This document shows, piece after piece, positions 1 through 7,522 of a stretch of 17,924 bases of DNA. The stretch is from Candidatus Coatesbacteria bacterium RBG_13_66_14 (GTDB lineage Bacteria > RBG-13-66-14), in contig MFAF01000004.1 of NCBI GenBank assembly GCA_001774505.1, forward strand, positions 3,586 through 21,509. The letters are read 5' to 3'. The position numbers and the translations under genes are program-made. The notes under the pieces were generated by a model. That model was not told the origin of the DNA. It saw nothing but the letters and a program-made list of their open reading frames with translations, and ran no database searches. Every line of letters starts with the position of its first letter. Within the stretch, counting starts at the first letter, position 1.

Positions 1-2
1 GG

Positions 3-1943
3 TCAAGTGACACGCACCACGGACCGGCGGCCGTCAAGCACAAGCTCGATTTCACCCGCGGGGGGGTAGCCCAGCTCCGCCCGCCAGGCCGTCTTCAATC
101 CCATCACCCCGCCAATGGGCATGAAATCCGGCCGGCTGCTGGAGCCGTCGGGCCGGCGCACCTCGAGGCCGCCCGGGCTCTCCAGTTGCACGAAGAGCCG
201 CGTCCCCGCCGAAACCTCCACGTCCCCCCGGTCGGGGGTCCAGACGAGGTAGTCCAGAATCACCGGACGGTCGAGCTCTTCGGGAACAGGTAGCCCGGCC
301 GTCCGGTACGCGGCGGCCAGGTGGGCGCGGAACAGGCGGTCGAACTCGCGCTCCGCCTTGGGCGCCGCGGCCTGGTCCGTCCCGTACCACCAGAACCAGT
401 CCGACCCCTCGGCGGCGTACACGTGGAGGAAGACGTCGGGCCGCTCCCCGGCGGTCACCCCAGCTCCGTCCAGCGCACGGCGCAGGGCCGCGACGAGCTC
501 CCAAGCCCGGTTCTCCTCGGGCTCGCCGATCCAGGTGCCCAGGTCGTTCCCCGGCTCCGAGCCGAATTCGTCTATCCAGCTCGCGTGGGGAAGATCCTCG
601 ATTACGGGCAACGTCGCACCCCGTTCCTCCAGCTCGGTCAGGTACGCGCCGGGGGTGGTCAGGGCGATGTCATCCGCCCGGAGGAGCTCGTCGTAGAGGG
701 CGAGGAGGAAGTCCCGCCCGTCGCGGGTGTATGCACCCCAGGCGTTTTCGCCGTCCAGAATCACCGCGGCGCAGCCGCCTTCTAGCCCGGCGTAGCGGTG
801 CCGCAGGCCCCAGAGGAAATCCCCGGCCGCCTCCCCGGGGGCGAGTCGGCTGTAGTGGAACCCGACGGCGTCGGAGAGCGGGTGGTCGCGGAAGAAAACG
901 GGCACCCCTGCATCCCAGGGTGTGGCCAGCTCGGCCGGCGCGGGTTCGCGGCCCAGGGCCAGCTTCAGGACCCCCTCGTCGGTGGCCAGCCAGCGCGCCC
1001 CGGCGTCGTTAAAAATCCCGACGACGTTCCGGCCGACCGCCCCCTCCGCGGGCCACCAGCCCGAGGGGGCGGAGCCGTACGCCTCGCGGAGCACGTCCAG
1101 GCCCAGCTCGAGCTGCCCCCGGGCGTCGGCGGGGTAGGAAAAACGTGGGGGGTGAACGCTGCCGGCGCGGTCTATGAGCGCCGAGTCCGAGTCCACCAGG
1201 ATCGGCAGGATGGGGTGGGCGAAGGGGGTCGCGGTCAGCTCCACCTGACCTCGCTCCGCCAGGGCGCGGTGGAGGGGGATTACGGCCGCCAGGGTGCGCC
1301 GCCAGGTCCGCCCGAGCTCGGCCACATCGCCCAAGTCGAAGCCCGCCCCCTTGGCAGCGAGACCCGCCACGGAGAGGTGCTCCCCCCAGGGGGTCACCCA
1401 TTGCCCCTCGCGCAGCTCCACCGGGAACCAGGCCAGGTTGGCCCAAACGGACAGGTCCACCAGGTCCCGCCGGGGTATGCCCACAGCCTCCGCTGCCAGC
1501 CGGGACGGGACGCCCTCCTCCGGCCACAGGTCCAGATCGGCGAGGGAGCGGCTCACGGGCATGTATCGTTCGAAGAGCTCGGCGTAGCGCGGGTGGACGA
1601 GAATCTGATTACGCCAATCGGCGTCGAAAGCGTCCCGGAGGAGCCGGAGCGTCTCGCCGGGACCCAGGCCGTTCACGGATTTTTCGGTCATCTCCCACAG
1701 CCGGTCCGTGGCCCCCGAGAGGTAGTCGTTCAACTGCCGCACCAGTATCGGGGTGAGGTTTACGCAGCAGCGCAGGCCGGGTCTCTCCCAGAGCCTGGCC
1801 GCCATGCCGAAGTAATCGCGCAGCCCGTGGAGCCGGACCCAGGGCAGACGGTAGCCCCCGCGTTGACCGGGGACGGTCGGGTCGCGGTAGAGCGGCTGGT
1901 GCTGGTGCCAGACGAGGCATAAGTTCAGCTTGTCCCGAGGCAT
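3..1943 (-). CDS. Glycoside hydrolase family 57 protein (alpha-amylase / glucanotransferase-like)
   Basis: The 646-residue protein carries the GH57 signature motifs in order: HQHQP near residue 13-17, the ELTATPFAHPILPIL block near 235-249, WWPAEGA with the expected nucleophile Glu about residue 300, and ILDGENAW with the expected acid Asp about residue 397. Later come the TWIGEPEENRAWEL and AEGSDWFWWYG blocks usual in long GH57 members, then a C-terminal part of about 90 residues that looks like a beta-sandwich. There is no signal peptide, so it probably acts inside the cell on glycogen or maltodextrin; hydrolysis, transfer or branching cannot be told apart here. I chose the ATG at 1943 because GAGG lies 8 bases before it; a TTG four codons upstream would overlap that site. 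The stop lies at the window edge, so downstream context is unseen. Family is certain, substrate is not. Confidence 0.9.
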   Translation of the reverse strand: MPRDKLNLCLVWHQHQPLYRDPTVPGQRGGYRLPWVRLHGLRDYFGMAARLWERPGLRCCVNLTPILVRQLNDYLSGATDRLWEMTEKSVNGLGPGETLRLLRDAFDADWRNQILVHPRYAELFERYMPVSRSLADLDLWPEEGVPSRLAAEAVGIPRRDLVDLSVWANLAWFPVELREGQWVTPWGEHLSVAGLAAKGAGFDLGDVAELGRTWRRTLAAVIPLHRALAERGQVELTATPFAHPILPILVDSDSALIDRAGSVHPPRFSYPADARGQLELGLDVLREAYGSAPSGWWPAEGAVGRNVVGIFNDAGARWLATDEGVLKLALGREPAPAELATPWDAGVPVFFRDHPLSDAVGFHYSRLAPGEAAGDFLWGLRHRYAGLEGGCAAVILDGENAWGAYTRDGRDFLLALYDELLRADDIALTTPGAYLTELEERGATLPVIEDLPHASWIDEFGSEPGNDLGTWIGEPEENRAWELVAALRRALDGAGVTAGERPDVFLHVYAAEGSDWFWWYGTDQAAAPKAEREFDRLFRAHLAAAYRTAGLPVPEELDRPVILDYLVWTPDRGDVEVSAGTRLFVQLESPGGLEVRRPDGSSSRPDFMPIGGVMGLKTAWRAELGYPPAGEIELVLDGRRSVVRVT

Positions 1944-2013
1944 GGGCGTCCTCAACTTAAGACAAGGGGTTTTCTATCCGTCGGGCACGGCGATACCCCT
2001 CGTTTTATAACGT

Positions 2014-2038
2014 AAAAAAAAAGCGGACCGAGGTCCGC
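2014..2038 (-). terminator. Rho-independent terminator of rplS
   Basis: On the minus strand a perfect 7-bp GC stem (GCGGACC/GGTCCGC, 2023-2038) with a two-base spacer is followed by a run of nine T (2014-2022). It begins 14 bases after the rplS stop and separates rplS from the GH57 gene. Confidence 0.85.
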
Positions 2039-2052
2039 GCGACACGGCCGGT

Positions 2053-2406
2053 TCAACTCAGGCGCTTGTCCCGGATCCGGGCCGCCTTGCCTATTTTCCG
2101 GCGCAGGAAGTAGAGCTTCGACCGGCGGACCTTGCCCTGGCGCACGACGACCACGTCGTCCACGTTGGGGGAGTGAAGGGGAAAGATGCGCTCGACGCCG
2201 ATGTTCCCGGTCCCGGTGACCCGCCGGACGGTGAAAGTCTCGCGCACGCCGCCGTGGTTTTTGGCGATGACGATGCCGGTGAATTTCTGGATGCGCGTCT
2301 TGGCGCCCTCGACGATGCGGACCGACACCTCGACGGTGTCGCCCACCTCGAACTCGGGGACGGTCTCGCGCATGTCGTTTTTTTCCAAGCGGTGCAGCCG
2401 GATCAT
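2053..2406 (-). CDS. rplS: 50S ribosomal protein L19
   Basis: The 117-residue product matches bacterial L19 over its whole length. It has the GDTVEVSVRIVEGAKTRIQ region near residues 22-40, FTGIVIAKNHGG, the FTVRR and GVERIFPLHSP segment, and the basic C-terminal block RRSKLYFLRRKIGKAARI. L19 sits at the interface of the large and small ribosomal subunits. Length fits the family (about 115). The ATG at 2406 is preferred, with AGGT a few bases upstream; an internal Met at residue 12 has no ribosome binding site. In many bacteria rplS follows rpsP, rimM and trmD, but here it appears to be transcribed alone, with its own promoter-like sequence and terminator. The upstream neighbour is a divergent secreted-protein gene. 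Confidence 0.97.
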   Translation of the reverse strand: MIRLHRLEKNDMRETVPEFEVGDTVEVSVRIVEGAKTRIQKFTGIVIAKNHGGVRETFTVRRVTGTGNIGVERIFPLHSPNVDDVVVVRQGKVRRSKLYFLRRKIGKAARIRDKRLS

Positions 2407-2454
2407 ACTGACCTGCCGATGGGGTTAATCCGGAAAATGTTCGTCGGGCGCTGG

Positions 2455-2483
2455 AGTGTAATAAAGAACGGAAAAAAAGGCAA
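2455..2483 (-). promoter_or_regulatory. Possible sigma70-type promoter for rplS
   Basis: On the minus strand TTGCCT (2478-2483) is separated by 17 bases from TACACT (2455-2460). Each hexamer matches four of six consensus positions. A start near 2448 would give a leader of about 40 bases before the rplS ATG. Found by eye; moderate support. Confidence 0.4.
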
Positions 2484-2521
2484 GGGAAAAAGTGCGCGGC
2501 GGGCCCGTATCCCGGCCTCAC

Positions 2522-2545
2522 CGGCGGGGTCGTACGACTCCGCCG
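2522..2545. repeat. 24-bp near-perfect palindrome between divergent promoters
   Basis: The 24 bases pair in 11 of 12 positions with no loop (single G/T mismatch at 2528/2539), centred on GTCGTACGAC. It lies between the rplS promoter-like site and the FG-GAP gene promoter, about 35 bases upstream of the latter's -35 box. The loopless symmetry suits a dimeric DNA-binding protein better than a terminator, and no T-run follows. The operator role is inference. Confidence 0.45.
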
Positions 2546-2579
2546 TCGCATATAAGGAGCTTCCGGCGGGGACGACATG

Positions 2580-2608
2580 TTGCCAGGTGGTGAAAAATGT
2601 ACTATATT
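2580..2608 (+). promoter_or_regulatory. Sigma70-type promoter for the FG-GAP secreted protein
   Basis: TTGCCA (2580-2585) and TATATT (2603-2608) are separated by 17 bases; each matches the consensus at five of six positions. The predicted start near 2615 gives a 5' leader of about 110 bases before the ATG at 2726. The local AT-richness stands out in a GC-rich window. Confidence 0.65.
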
Positions 2609-2725
2609 AATGTCGGAAGTATTATCCACCCGAATTGTCCGAAAAGCACCCATCGTTCCGCAATCGAGGGTTTCGTGGTGGGCCGTCAATCGTCCGGGGG
2701 CATAACTTCGTCTCTGGGAGGAGCC

Positions 2726-4852
2726 ATGCGACGCATAACGGTGGTCATCCTGGTGCTGGTCCTCGCTCTGTCCGCTTTCGGCAGCCGGCGCCGGCAGAAC
2801 GACTGGACCGGAGGACCGGGGGATACGGATCCGGATTCGATCTGGGGCACGACTTTCTACACCAGCACAAGCATCAACTTCTACTACTTCGAGCAGCTCT
2901 GGCTCGCCTTCTCACCGAACCTGACGCCGACGCAGGAACACATCGGGAACGTCAACGGGGCGTACTACGTCAAGGCGGGCTACATTGACATGGACAGCTA
3001 CATGGACGTGGTGGTCTCGTCTTCGGACGCGTCCATCTTCGTGTGGTTCAAAAACCTGGGGAACGGGGTGTTCGATTCGTCGCCGCGCTCCATCGTCCCC
3101 AACCAGTGGGCCGCCTTCAACATCGTGGACCTGAACGACGACGGCTTCGGGGACATCATCATCGGCATAGACAATCCCACTCCGGCGCACCTGTCCTGGC
3201 TGGAGAACGACGGCGACGGGAACTTCACCGAGCACGTCGTGGACCCGAGCTTCACCGAAGTTGACCTCCCCGTGGCGGTGGACTTCGACCACGACTCGGA
3301 CCTCGACCTCTTCGCCGGGGCGTACCAGTCGTCGCCCCTGCGCTGGTACGAAAACCAGGGCGACGAGACCTTCGACATCCACACGCTGGTCCCCTCGGGG
3401 CACTACGGCGCCGAGAACATCGGCCTCACCACGGGTGACTTCAACGCCGACGGCTGGACGGACGTGGCCTTCAGCTGCCGCGGCAACGGCGAGGTCGTCT
3501 GGTGGGAGTACCTGGAGGACTGGACCGACCCGACCCTGGCCTTCACCGAGCACGTCATCTACACCGGGATGACCGAGGCCTACACCTGCGAGGCCTTCGA
3601 CATGGACTGGGACCGGGACCCCGACCTGGTGACGAGCTCGCGCAACGGCCGCATTGACTGGTTCGAGAACGACGGTGCGGGCAATTTCACCGACCATCCA
3701 GTCACCTCGAGCTACCCGGGCTGCCGGGAGGTTTACCCCATAGACGCCGATTACGACGGCGACATTGACATCCTGGGCGCCACGGAGACCGGCGACAGCC
3801 TGGACTGGTGGGAGAACGACGGCGGGTTGAACTTCACCCAGCGGTCGTGGAACACGAGTTACGACGGCGCCCACGGCGTCCGCACCGGTGACATCACCGA
3901 CACCAAGGCCCCCATAGCCATCTCCACCGCCCGCATCGAGGACACCGTGGACTGGTGGGCGATAACCGAGGGCTTCCGCGACCAGGGCACGCTCGACTCG
4001 TGCATCCTGGAATGCGAGTACGAGAACCCCGACTGGCTCTACTGCGTCTGGGAGGGGTACGAGGAAACGGGAACGGACATCGCCTTCTACGTCCGCGGCG
4101 GGAACGACGTTGACGCGCTTCTGGCATCCTCTTGGAGCGGGCCCTTCCACTCCCAGTTCGACATCGGGGATCAGATTCAAGACGGCACCCGCTACTTCCA
4201 GTACCGGGTGGAGCTGACCAGCGACAATCCCGAAGTCTCGTCCAGCCTGTACCAGGTGGACGTGTACTACCTGGACGGCGACGCGGCCGCGGATTCACTG
4301 GCCGTGGAGGCCGAAACCCACGACGAGGGGGTGCTGGTGACCTGGACCGCCGCCGGTGAGTTCAGCTCCTTCGATCTTCTCCGCGCTTCGGCCGCGGACG
4401 CCGACCGCCGCGAGCGGTACGTCAAGCTGAACGAACTGCCCCTTCCCGCGTCGTCCGTGAGCCGCTACCTGGATTACGATGTCGAGGGCGGGCGGGGCTA
4501 TGCCTACCTGATCCGGGCGGTGGACGACGGAGGTCTCGTCTCCGAGTACGGGCCGGCCCTCGCCGTGGCGGGCAAGGACGGGGAGATGAACCGGCTCGCG
4601 CTCGAGCAGAGCCACCCGAATCCGACCACGGGCCTCGCCACCATCGCCTTCAACCTGCCCGCGGACGGTCCGGCGGAGCTGGCGGTCTACGACCTCTCCG
4701 GCCGCCGGGTGACGACCCTGGTCTCCGGCGAGCTCGCCGCCGGCCGTCACGAGGTGGGGTTCGACACCACCGGCCTGACCGCAGGGGTCTACCTCTACCG
4801 CCTGACTGCGGGGGACGCGACCCTGACGCGGCGGATGGTGGTCAGCCGGTAA
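2726..4852 (+). CDS. Secreted FG-GAP/VCBS repeat protein with C-terminal T9SS/FlgD-like domain
   Basis: The 708-residue product starts with a signal peptide (MRR then a run of V, L and I, ending near ALSAFGS). I chose the ATG at 2726 because GGGAGGAG lies just before it; a longer in-frame opening upstream lacks one and would bury the signal peptide. Residues about 85-430 hold six or more FG-GAP/VCBS repeats, each with an Asp-rich calcium-type loop (DLNDDGFGD, DFDHDSDLD, DFNADGWTD, DADYDGDID) followed by a W-E-N-D-G-x-G-x-F strand, as in beta-propellers. Residues about 522-615 look like an FN3-type domain. Residues 624-708 (HPNPTTG, VYDLSGRRV, LTAGVYLYRL) match the C-terminal domain used as a type IX sorting signal, or the FlgD Ig-like fold. 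It is probably an exported or surface adhesive protein; its ligand is unknown. It has its own promoter and terminator. Confidence 0.9.
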   Translation: MRRITVVILVLVLALSAFGSRRRQNDWTGGPGDTDPDSIWGTTFYTSTSINFYYFEQLWLAFSPNLTPTQEHIGNVNGAYYVKAGYIDMDSYMDVVVSSSDASIFVWFKNLGNGVFDSSPRSIVPNQWAAFNIVDLNDDGFGDIIIGIDNPTPAHLSWLENDGDGNFTEHVVDPSFTEVDLPVAVDFDHDSDLDLFAGAYQSSPLRWYENQGDETFDIHTLVPSGHYGAENIGLTTGDFNADGWTDVAFSCRGNGEVVWWEYLEDWTDPTLAFTEHVIYTGMTEAYTCEAFDMDWDRDPDLVTSSRNGRIDWFENDGAGNFTDHPVTSSYPGCREVYPIDADYDGDIDILGATETGDSLDWWENDGGLNFTQRSWNTSYDGAHGVRTGDITDTKAPIAISTARIEDTVDWWAITEGFRDQGTLDSCILECEYENPDWLYCVWEGYEETGTDIAFYVRGGNDVDALLASSWSGPFHSQFDIGDQIQDGTRYFQYRVELTSDNPEVSSSLYQVDVYYLDGDAAADSLAVEAETHDEGVLVTWTAAGEFSSFDLLRASAADADRRERYVKLNELPLPASSVSRYLDYDVEGGRGYAYLIRAVDDGGLVSEYGPALAVAGKDGEMNRLALEQSHPNPTTGLATIAFNLPADGPAELAVYDLSGRRVTTLVSGELAAGRHEVGFDTTGLTAGVYLYRLTAGDATLTRRMVVSR

Positions 4853-4919
4853 GGTTGGAGCGACCGGCGATTCCCGACGGAGGAGCCGGATCGTTCCCGG
4901 CTCTTCCCGTAACGATACG

Positions 4920-4951
4920 AAAAAAACGGGCGTCCGGGCGTCCGTTTTTTT
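4920..4951 (+). terminator. Rho-independent terminator between convergent genes
   Basis: A 13-bp stem has arms A7-CGGGCG and CGTCCG-T7 around a 6-base TCCGGG loop, ending in seven T. It includes one G-U wobble on the plus strand, which becomes a C/A mismatch on the minus strand, so it should work best for the plus-strand gene while possibly also serving the minus-strand group that ends at 4971. A separate GAGCCGG/CCGGCTC hairpin (4883-4903) without a T-run lies just upstream. Confidence 0.85.
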
Positions 4952-4970
4952 AAATCTTTCAAATCCGCCG

Positions 4971-5342
4971 TCAGGCCCCGCCTACGGCCTCCAGGATGTT
5001 CCCATCGGGGTCGAGGAAACGAAAGACGTAGGTGTTCTCACTTACCTCCTCGGGGGCGTCGTCCAGGAGTTCGACCCCGGCGCCCTTCAATTTTTCGAAG
5101 GTCTCGAAGACCGACCCCCCCGTCTGGAGGAAGAAGCCCAGGCGGCAGTCCCCCTCGGCGGGACGGACGACGCGGTGCCCGGCCTCCAGGTACAGGTGGA
5201 GCTTTCCGGATTCCGACACCAGGAAGCAGAGATCCGGCCCCAGCTCCGCCCGGACCTTGAAGCCGAGCACCCCGGTGTAGAAGGCCTTCGCCCGGGACAT
5301 GTCGCCCGCGTAAACCGCCAGCGTGTCGCACCCCTCGAACAT
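4971..5342 (-). CDS. VOC (glyoxalase/bleomycin-resistance/dioxygenase) family protein
   Basis: The 123-residue protein is one VOC unit pair: AVYAGDMSRAKAFYTGVLGFKV at the N-terminus (the beta-alpha start with the A-x-x-F-Y-x-x-x-L-G-F signature) and a second half ending in FRFLDPDGNILE, where the last Glu is the usual metal-ligand position. Such proteins act on small molecules in isomerase, lyase or dioxygenase reactions or simply bind them; nothing here names the substrate. GAGGTGG sits three bases before the ATG, a good ribosome binding site. It is the last gene of a minus-strand group, 58 bases after another VOC gene that differs clearly in sequence, so this is not a recent tandem copy. 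It ends just before the convergent terminator. Confidence 0.85.
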   Translation of the reverse strand: MFEGCDTLAVYAGDMSRAKAFYTGVLGFKVRAELGPDLCFLVSESGKLHLYLEAGHRVVRPAEGDCRLGFFLQTGGSVFETFEKLKGAGVELLDDAPEEVSENTYVFRFLDPDGNILEAVGGA

Positions 5343-5400
5343 CGTCCACCTCTAGGTGTCGGCGGTCGTTAATTAGAAAAATTCCTCCGCCCCCCCACGC

Positions 5401-5763
5401 TTACGGGTTCAGGTCCTTGAAGATACCTATCCGGTTCCCCGAAGGATCGTGGAGAATGGCGTACAGCCCCGCGCCGGGAATCTCGGACACCCCGCGCTCC
5501 ACCCCACCCCCCAGCTCCTCGGCCTTACCGAGGTATGGCTCCACCTCGTCCACCTCGACGTAGATGAGCGTGCTGTTCCCGGGGCGGATGTCGTCGGTCT
5601 TGAAGAGGCCGCCGCCCATGCAGGTCGAGGTGCGGAAGGTGAGGTAATCGTCACCCTCCCCCCAGGGAGAAAACTTCCAGCCGAAGAGTTTTTCGTAGAA
5701 GCGGCGGCTGGCCTGGGGATCGCGGGCGGCGATCTCGAAGTGGATGAAATCGTGCCTGGCCAT
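5401..5763 (-). CDS. VOC (glyoxalase-like) family protein
   Basis: The 120-residue product begins MARHDFIHFEIAARDPQASRRFYEKLFGW, the usual VOC opening (H-F-E-I-x-A-x-D-P and F-Y-x-x-L-F-G-W), and ends with AILHDPSGNRIGIFK. A GGGLF segment and the YVEVDEV strand in the middle fit the small single-domain glyoxalase-like proteins often annotated as hypothetical or bleomycin-resistance-like. I chose the ATG at 5763 because GGAGGG lies five bases upstream; the reading frame is open further upstream but there it overlaps the acetyltransferase gene in another frame. The gap to that gene is 11 bases, so the two are probably co-transcribed. Substrate unknown. Confidence 0.88.
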   Translation of the reverse strand: MARHDFIHFEIAARDPQASRRFYEKLFGWKFSPWGEGDDYLTFRTSTCMGGGLFKTDDIRPGNSTLIYVEVDEVEPYLGKAEELGGGVERGVSEIPGAGLYAILHDPSGNRIGIFKDLNP

Positions 5764-5774
5764 GCGTCCCTCCT

Positions 5775-6560
5775 CTATCCGGACGGGTTCAGCGCTTTTT
5801 CGATGGCCTCCCGAACGCCCTCCCGCGGCGCCTCGTAGCCCCAGAAAATGAAGTTCCCGTTCACATAGATGCCTCGGGGCAGCCCGCAGCGGTCGAGCAT
5901 CCCCGGCTCGTGGGCCGGGAACTCGCGTAAAAGCGCCCGATCGCCGAACTCCGCCGCCACCTCGCGAACGCGCTGGGCCTCGATCTCCGAGGTCTGGCAC
6001 AGGCGGTTCCAGAAGAGGTCCACCACGACCTTGCCGGGGACGGGCTCGAAGCGGTAGGCGTTCTGGAGGAACCGGGGGGCCTCGGCGGTCGAATCGAACA
6101 CCTTCCACAGGAGCGCCCGGTCGCCCCGGCGCTCCAAGACGGTGTAGCCCAGCTTTTCGTAGAAACCGCCGGGCAGGAACCAGAAATCCCAGTAGTACGC
6201 CTCGGTGCAGACGCCTTTCGATTTACGCTCCCCGGCCACCTTCTCCGCCTCGGCCACCAGGCCCCGGCCGGCGCCGACGCCGCGCCCCTTTTCCAGGACC
6301 CACAGGCAGGGAATCGCCGTCAGGTCGCGGCCCGCCGGACCCCAGGGGCTGACCTCGATCGGCATCGAGTAGATGAAGCCCACCGGGTCGCCTTCCAGGA
6401 GGGCGACGTGCACCCGGAGGCCCTTGTCGCGCATCCCTTTCAGCCACTCCACGCGCCGGCGTCCGCAGGCGTCTATCTCGGCGCTCTCCCCCACGTGGGA
6501 GCAGGTGCCCACGAAATATTCCGTGGAGGAGTCCATCCCTTTTATTTCTAGTTGAGTCAA
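5775..6560 (-). CDS. GNAT N-acetyltransferase with C-terminal thioredoxin-like (YoaP-like) domain
   Basis: The product has an N-terminal GNAT domain of about 175 residues: MPIEVSPWGPAGRDLTAIPCL leads into the acetyl-CoA loop RGVGAGRGL, and AYYWDFWFLPGGFYEKLGY is the usual late GNAT strand and helix. The last 85 residues (VVVDLFWNRLCQTSEIEA, then GIYVNGNFIFWGYEAP) resemble the small thioredoxin-like domain found after GNAT in B. subtilis YoaP and related proteins. Acceptor substrate unknown. I prefer the TTG at 6560 (protein MTQLEIKGMDS, 261 residues): a run containing GGAGGGGAGGG ends six bases upstream, whereas the ATG at 6536 has only an AAAAGGG abutting it. The TTG begins one base after the stop of the upstream secreted-protein gene, which suggests translational coupling. 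The start choice is inference; family is secure. Confidence 0.82.
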   Translation of the reverse strand: MTQLEIKGMDSSTEYFVGTCSHVGESAEIDACGRRRVEWLKGMRDKGLRVHVALLEGDPVGFIYSMPIEVSPWGPAGRDLTAIPCLWVLEKGRGVGAGRGLVAEAEKVAGERKSKGVCTEAYYWDFWFLPGGFYEKLGYTVLERRGDRALLWKVFDSTAEAPRFLQNAYRFEPVPGKVVVDLFWNRLCQTSEIEAQRVREVAAEFGDRALLREFPAHEPGMLDRCGLPRGIYVNGNFIFWGYEAPREGVREAIEKALNPSG

Positions 6561-6561
6561 G

Positions 6562-7212
6562 TTAATCCCTCCCCTCCACATCCACGACCCGACCATCCGC
6601 GTCGTAATCGGTCCGGCTCTCCCAGTTCCCAGCCACCAGATCCTCCTCGGTGGCGTAACGGTACCCGCGGTAAGGAGTCACGGCGCCGGGCGTGTACTCG
6701 AAACGGTCCAAAGACCACAGCCGGGAGCCTTCCTGAAAATAGAAAATATACGCCAAAAGCCCGCCCTCGTAAACGTAAGTCCATTTGACCACGCCGATCT
6801 CGGTCATGAAGAGGTTCCCCTCGGGGTCGCCGGGGTTCGCGAAGGACACCCGGTCGTCCCCCAGGGAGAGGAACTGCCCCCAGCCGGAGGCGGGGTCCTG
6901 GACCAGCACGAACCGGCACCGTCCGCCGCGGCTCCACACCTTCACGTACGCCTCGCCCTTTCCCGGTCCCCCGATCGGTTCCAACCCCCGCACCCAGGTC
7001 TTGCAGTCGGGCATCTCGTATTTAAACGGGGGGAACTCGGCGTAGGCGTAGAAGGCGACCTCCCCCTCGAAGTCGGCCAGCTCGGGAAACTCCGATTCCA
7101 CGGTGGGCCAGCTTCCGACGGTGAGGTCAGACTCAGCGACGTCGCCCGCCGCGCCGCTGACGAGGATAAACGGGAACAGCATCGCCAGCGGAATCATATT
7201 AACAGATGGCAT
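6562..7212 (-). CDS. Hypothetical secreted protein
   Basis: I do not recognise a family. The 216-residue product opens with a hydrophobic stretch (MIPLAMLFPFILVSGAAG) that looks like a signal peptide or a short anchor. It lacks the usual positively charged N-terminal residues before the core, which is odd; cleavage after SGAA or GDVA is possible. The mature part is rich in Y, W, F, G and acidic residues, has a beta-rich look and two cysteines (C70, C99) that could form a disulfide. GGTGGAG lies just before the ATG at 7212, supporting this start. It is the first gene of the group with the acetyltransferase and two VOC proteins; nothing in the sequence explains that association. No clear promoter was found upstream. 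Confidence 0.65.
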   Translation of the reverse strand: MPSVNMIPLAMLFPFILVSGAAGDVAESDLTVGSWPTVESEFPELADFEGEVAFYAYAEFPPFKYEMPDCKTWVRGLEPIGGPGKGEAYVKVWSRGGRCRFVLVQDPASGWGQFLSLGDDRVSFANPGDPEGNLFMTEIGVVKWTYVYEGGLLAYIFYFQEGSRLWSLDRFEYTPGAVTPYRGYRYATEEDLVAGNWESRTDYDADGRVVDVEGRD

Positions 7213-7477
7213 GGCTCCACCTCACCCATCCGGTTCCGATTTTTTTAAGGAACTCCACGCCCACCCAGGGTTCCCGACGCAAAGCCACCGACCGCGCCGC
7301 CGAGTCCGGGGCGGAATCCGACGGACTCCCGGAATGCCGGTGTGGAAATCACGAGGCAAACCGGAGAGCCCCGACGGAGGGGTTTACGTGGCTCACCAGT
7401 CGCGAGGTGATGATACTTCATCCGCGGTTCCGGGGTCGGCGGAAAAATCGCGCCCCGGACGGACGGCTCATACACCG
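7213..7477. other. Non-coding gap without a recognisable gene
   Basis: These 265 bases lie between the secreted-protein gene and the terminator of the central operon. Short open frames exist but have no ribosome binding site or family resemblance, and one (7245-7526, minus strand) runs through the terminator. A T-run at 7242-7248 is not preceded by a convincing hairpin. A promoter for the secreted-protein group should lie here, but I could not identify one. Confidence 0.5.
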
Positions 7478-7502
7478 GAAAAAAGAAGCCCCCGAAGGGG
7501 CT
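7478..7502 (-). terminator. Rho-independent terminator of the citrate/2-oxoglutarate operon
   Basis: On the minus strand the stem AGCCCC/GGGGCT encloses a TTCG tetraloop, a very stable hairpin, followed by TCTTTTTT. It starts 21 bases after the stop of the zinc-ribbon TPR gene and marks the 3' end of the operon. Confidence 0.88.
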
Positions 7503-7522
7503 CCGAACGCCGATACCGCGGG

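Noticed and set aside
798..1922. Plus-strand open frame (374 residues) opposite the GH57 gene
   Set aside because: Shadow of the GH57 gene, low-complexity P/G/R/V-rich translation, no ribosome binding site. The same applies to 8488-9597, 10603-11592 and 15498-16487.
1952..2689. 245-residue minus-strand open frame spanning rplS and the intergenic region
   Set aside because: Out of frame with the certain rplS gene and running through promoters, palindrome and terminator.
2912..4180. Long minus-strand open frame (422 residues) opposite the FG-GAP gene
   Set aside because: Valine/glycine-rich translation with no family motif, caused by GC-rich codons and Asp-rich repeats on the other strand. 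The plus-strand gene has a promoter, signal peptide and domains.
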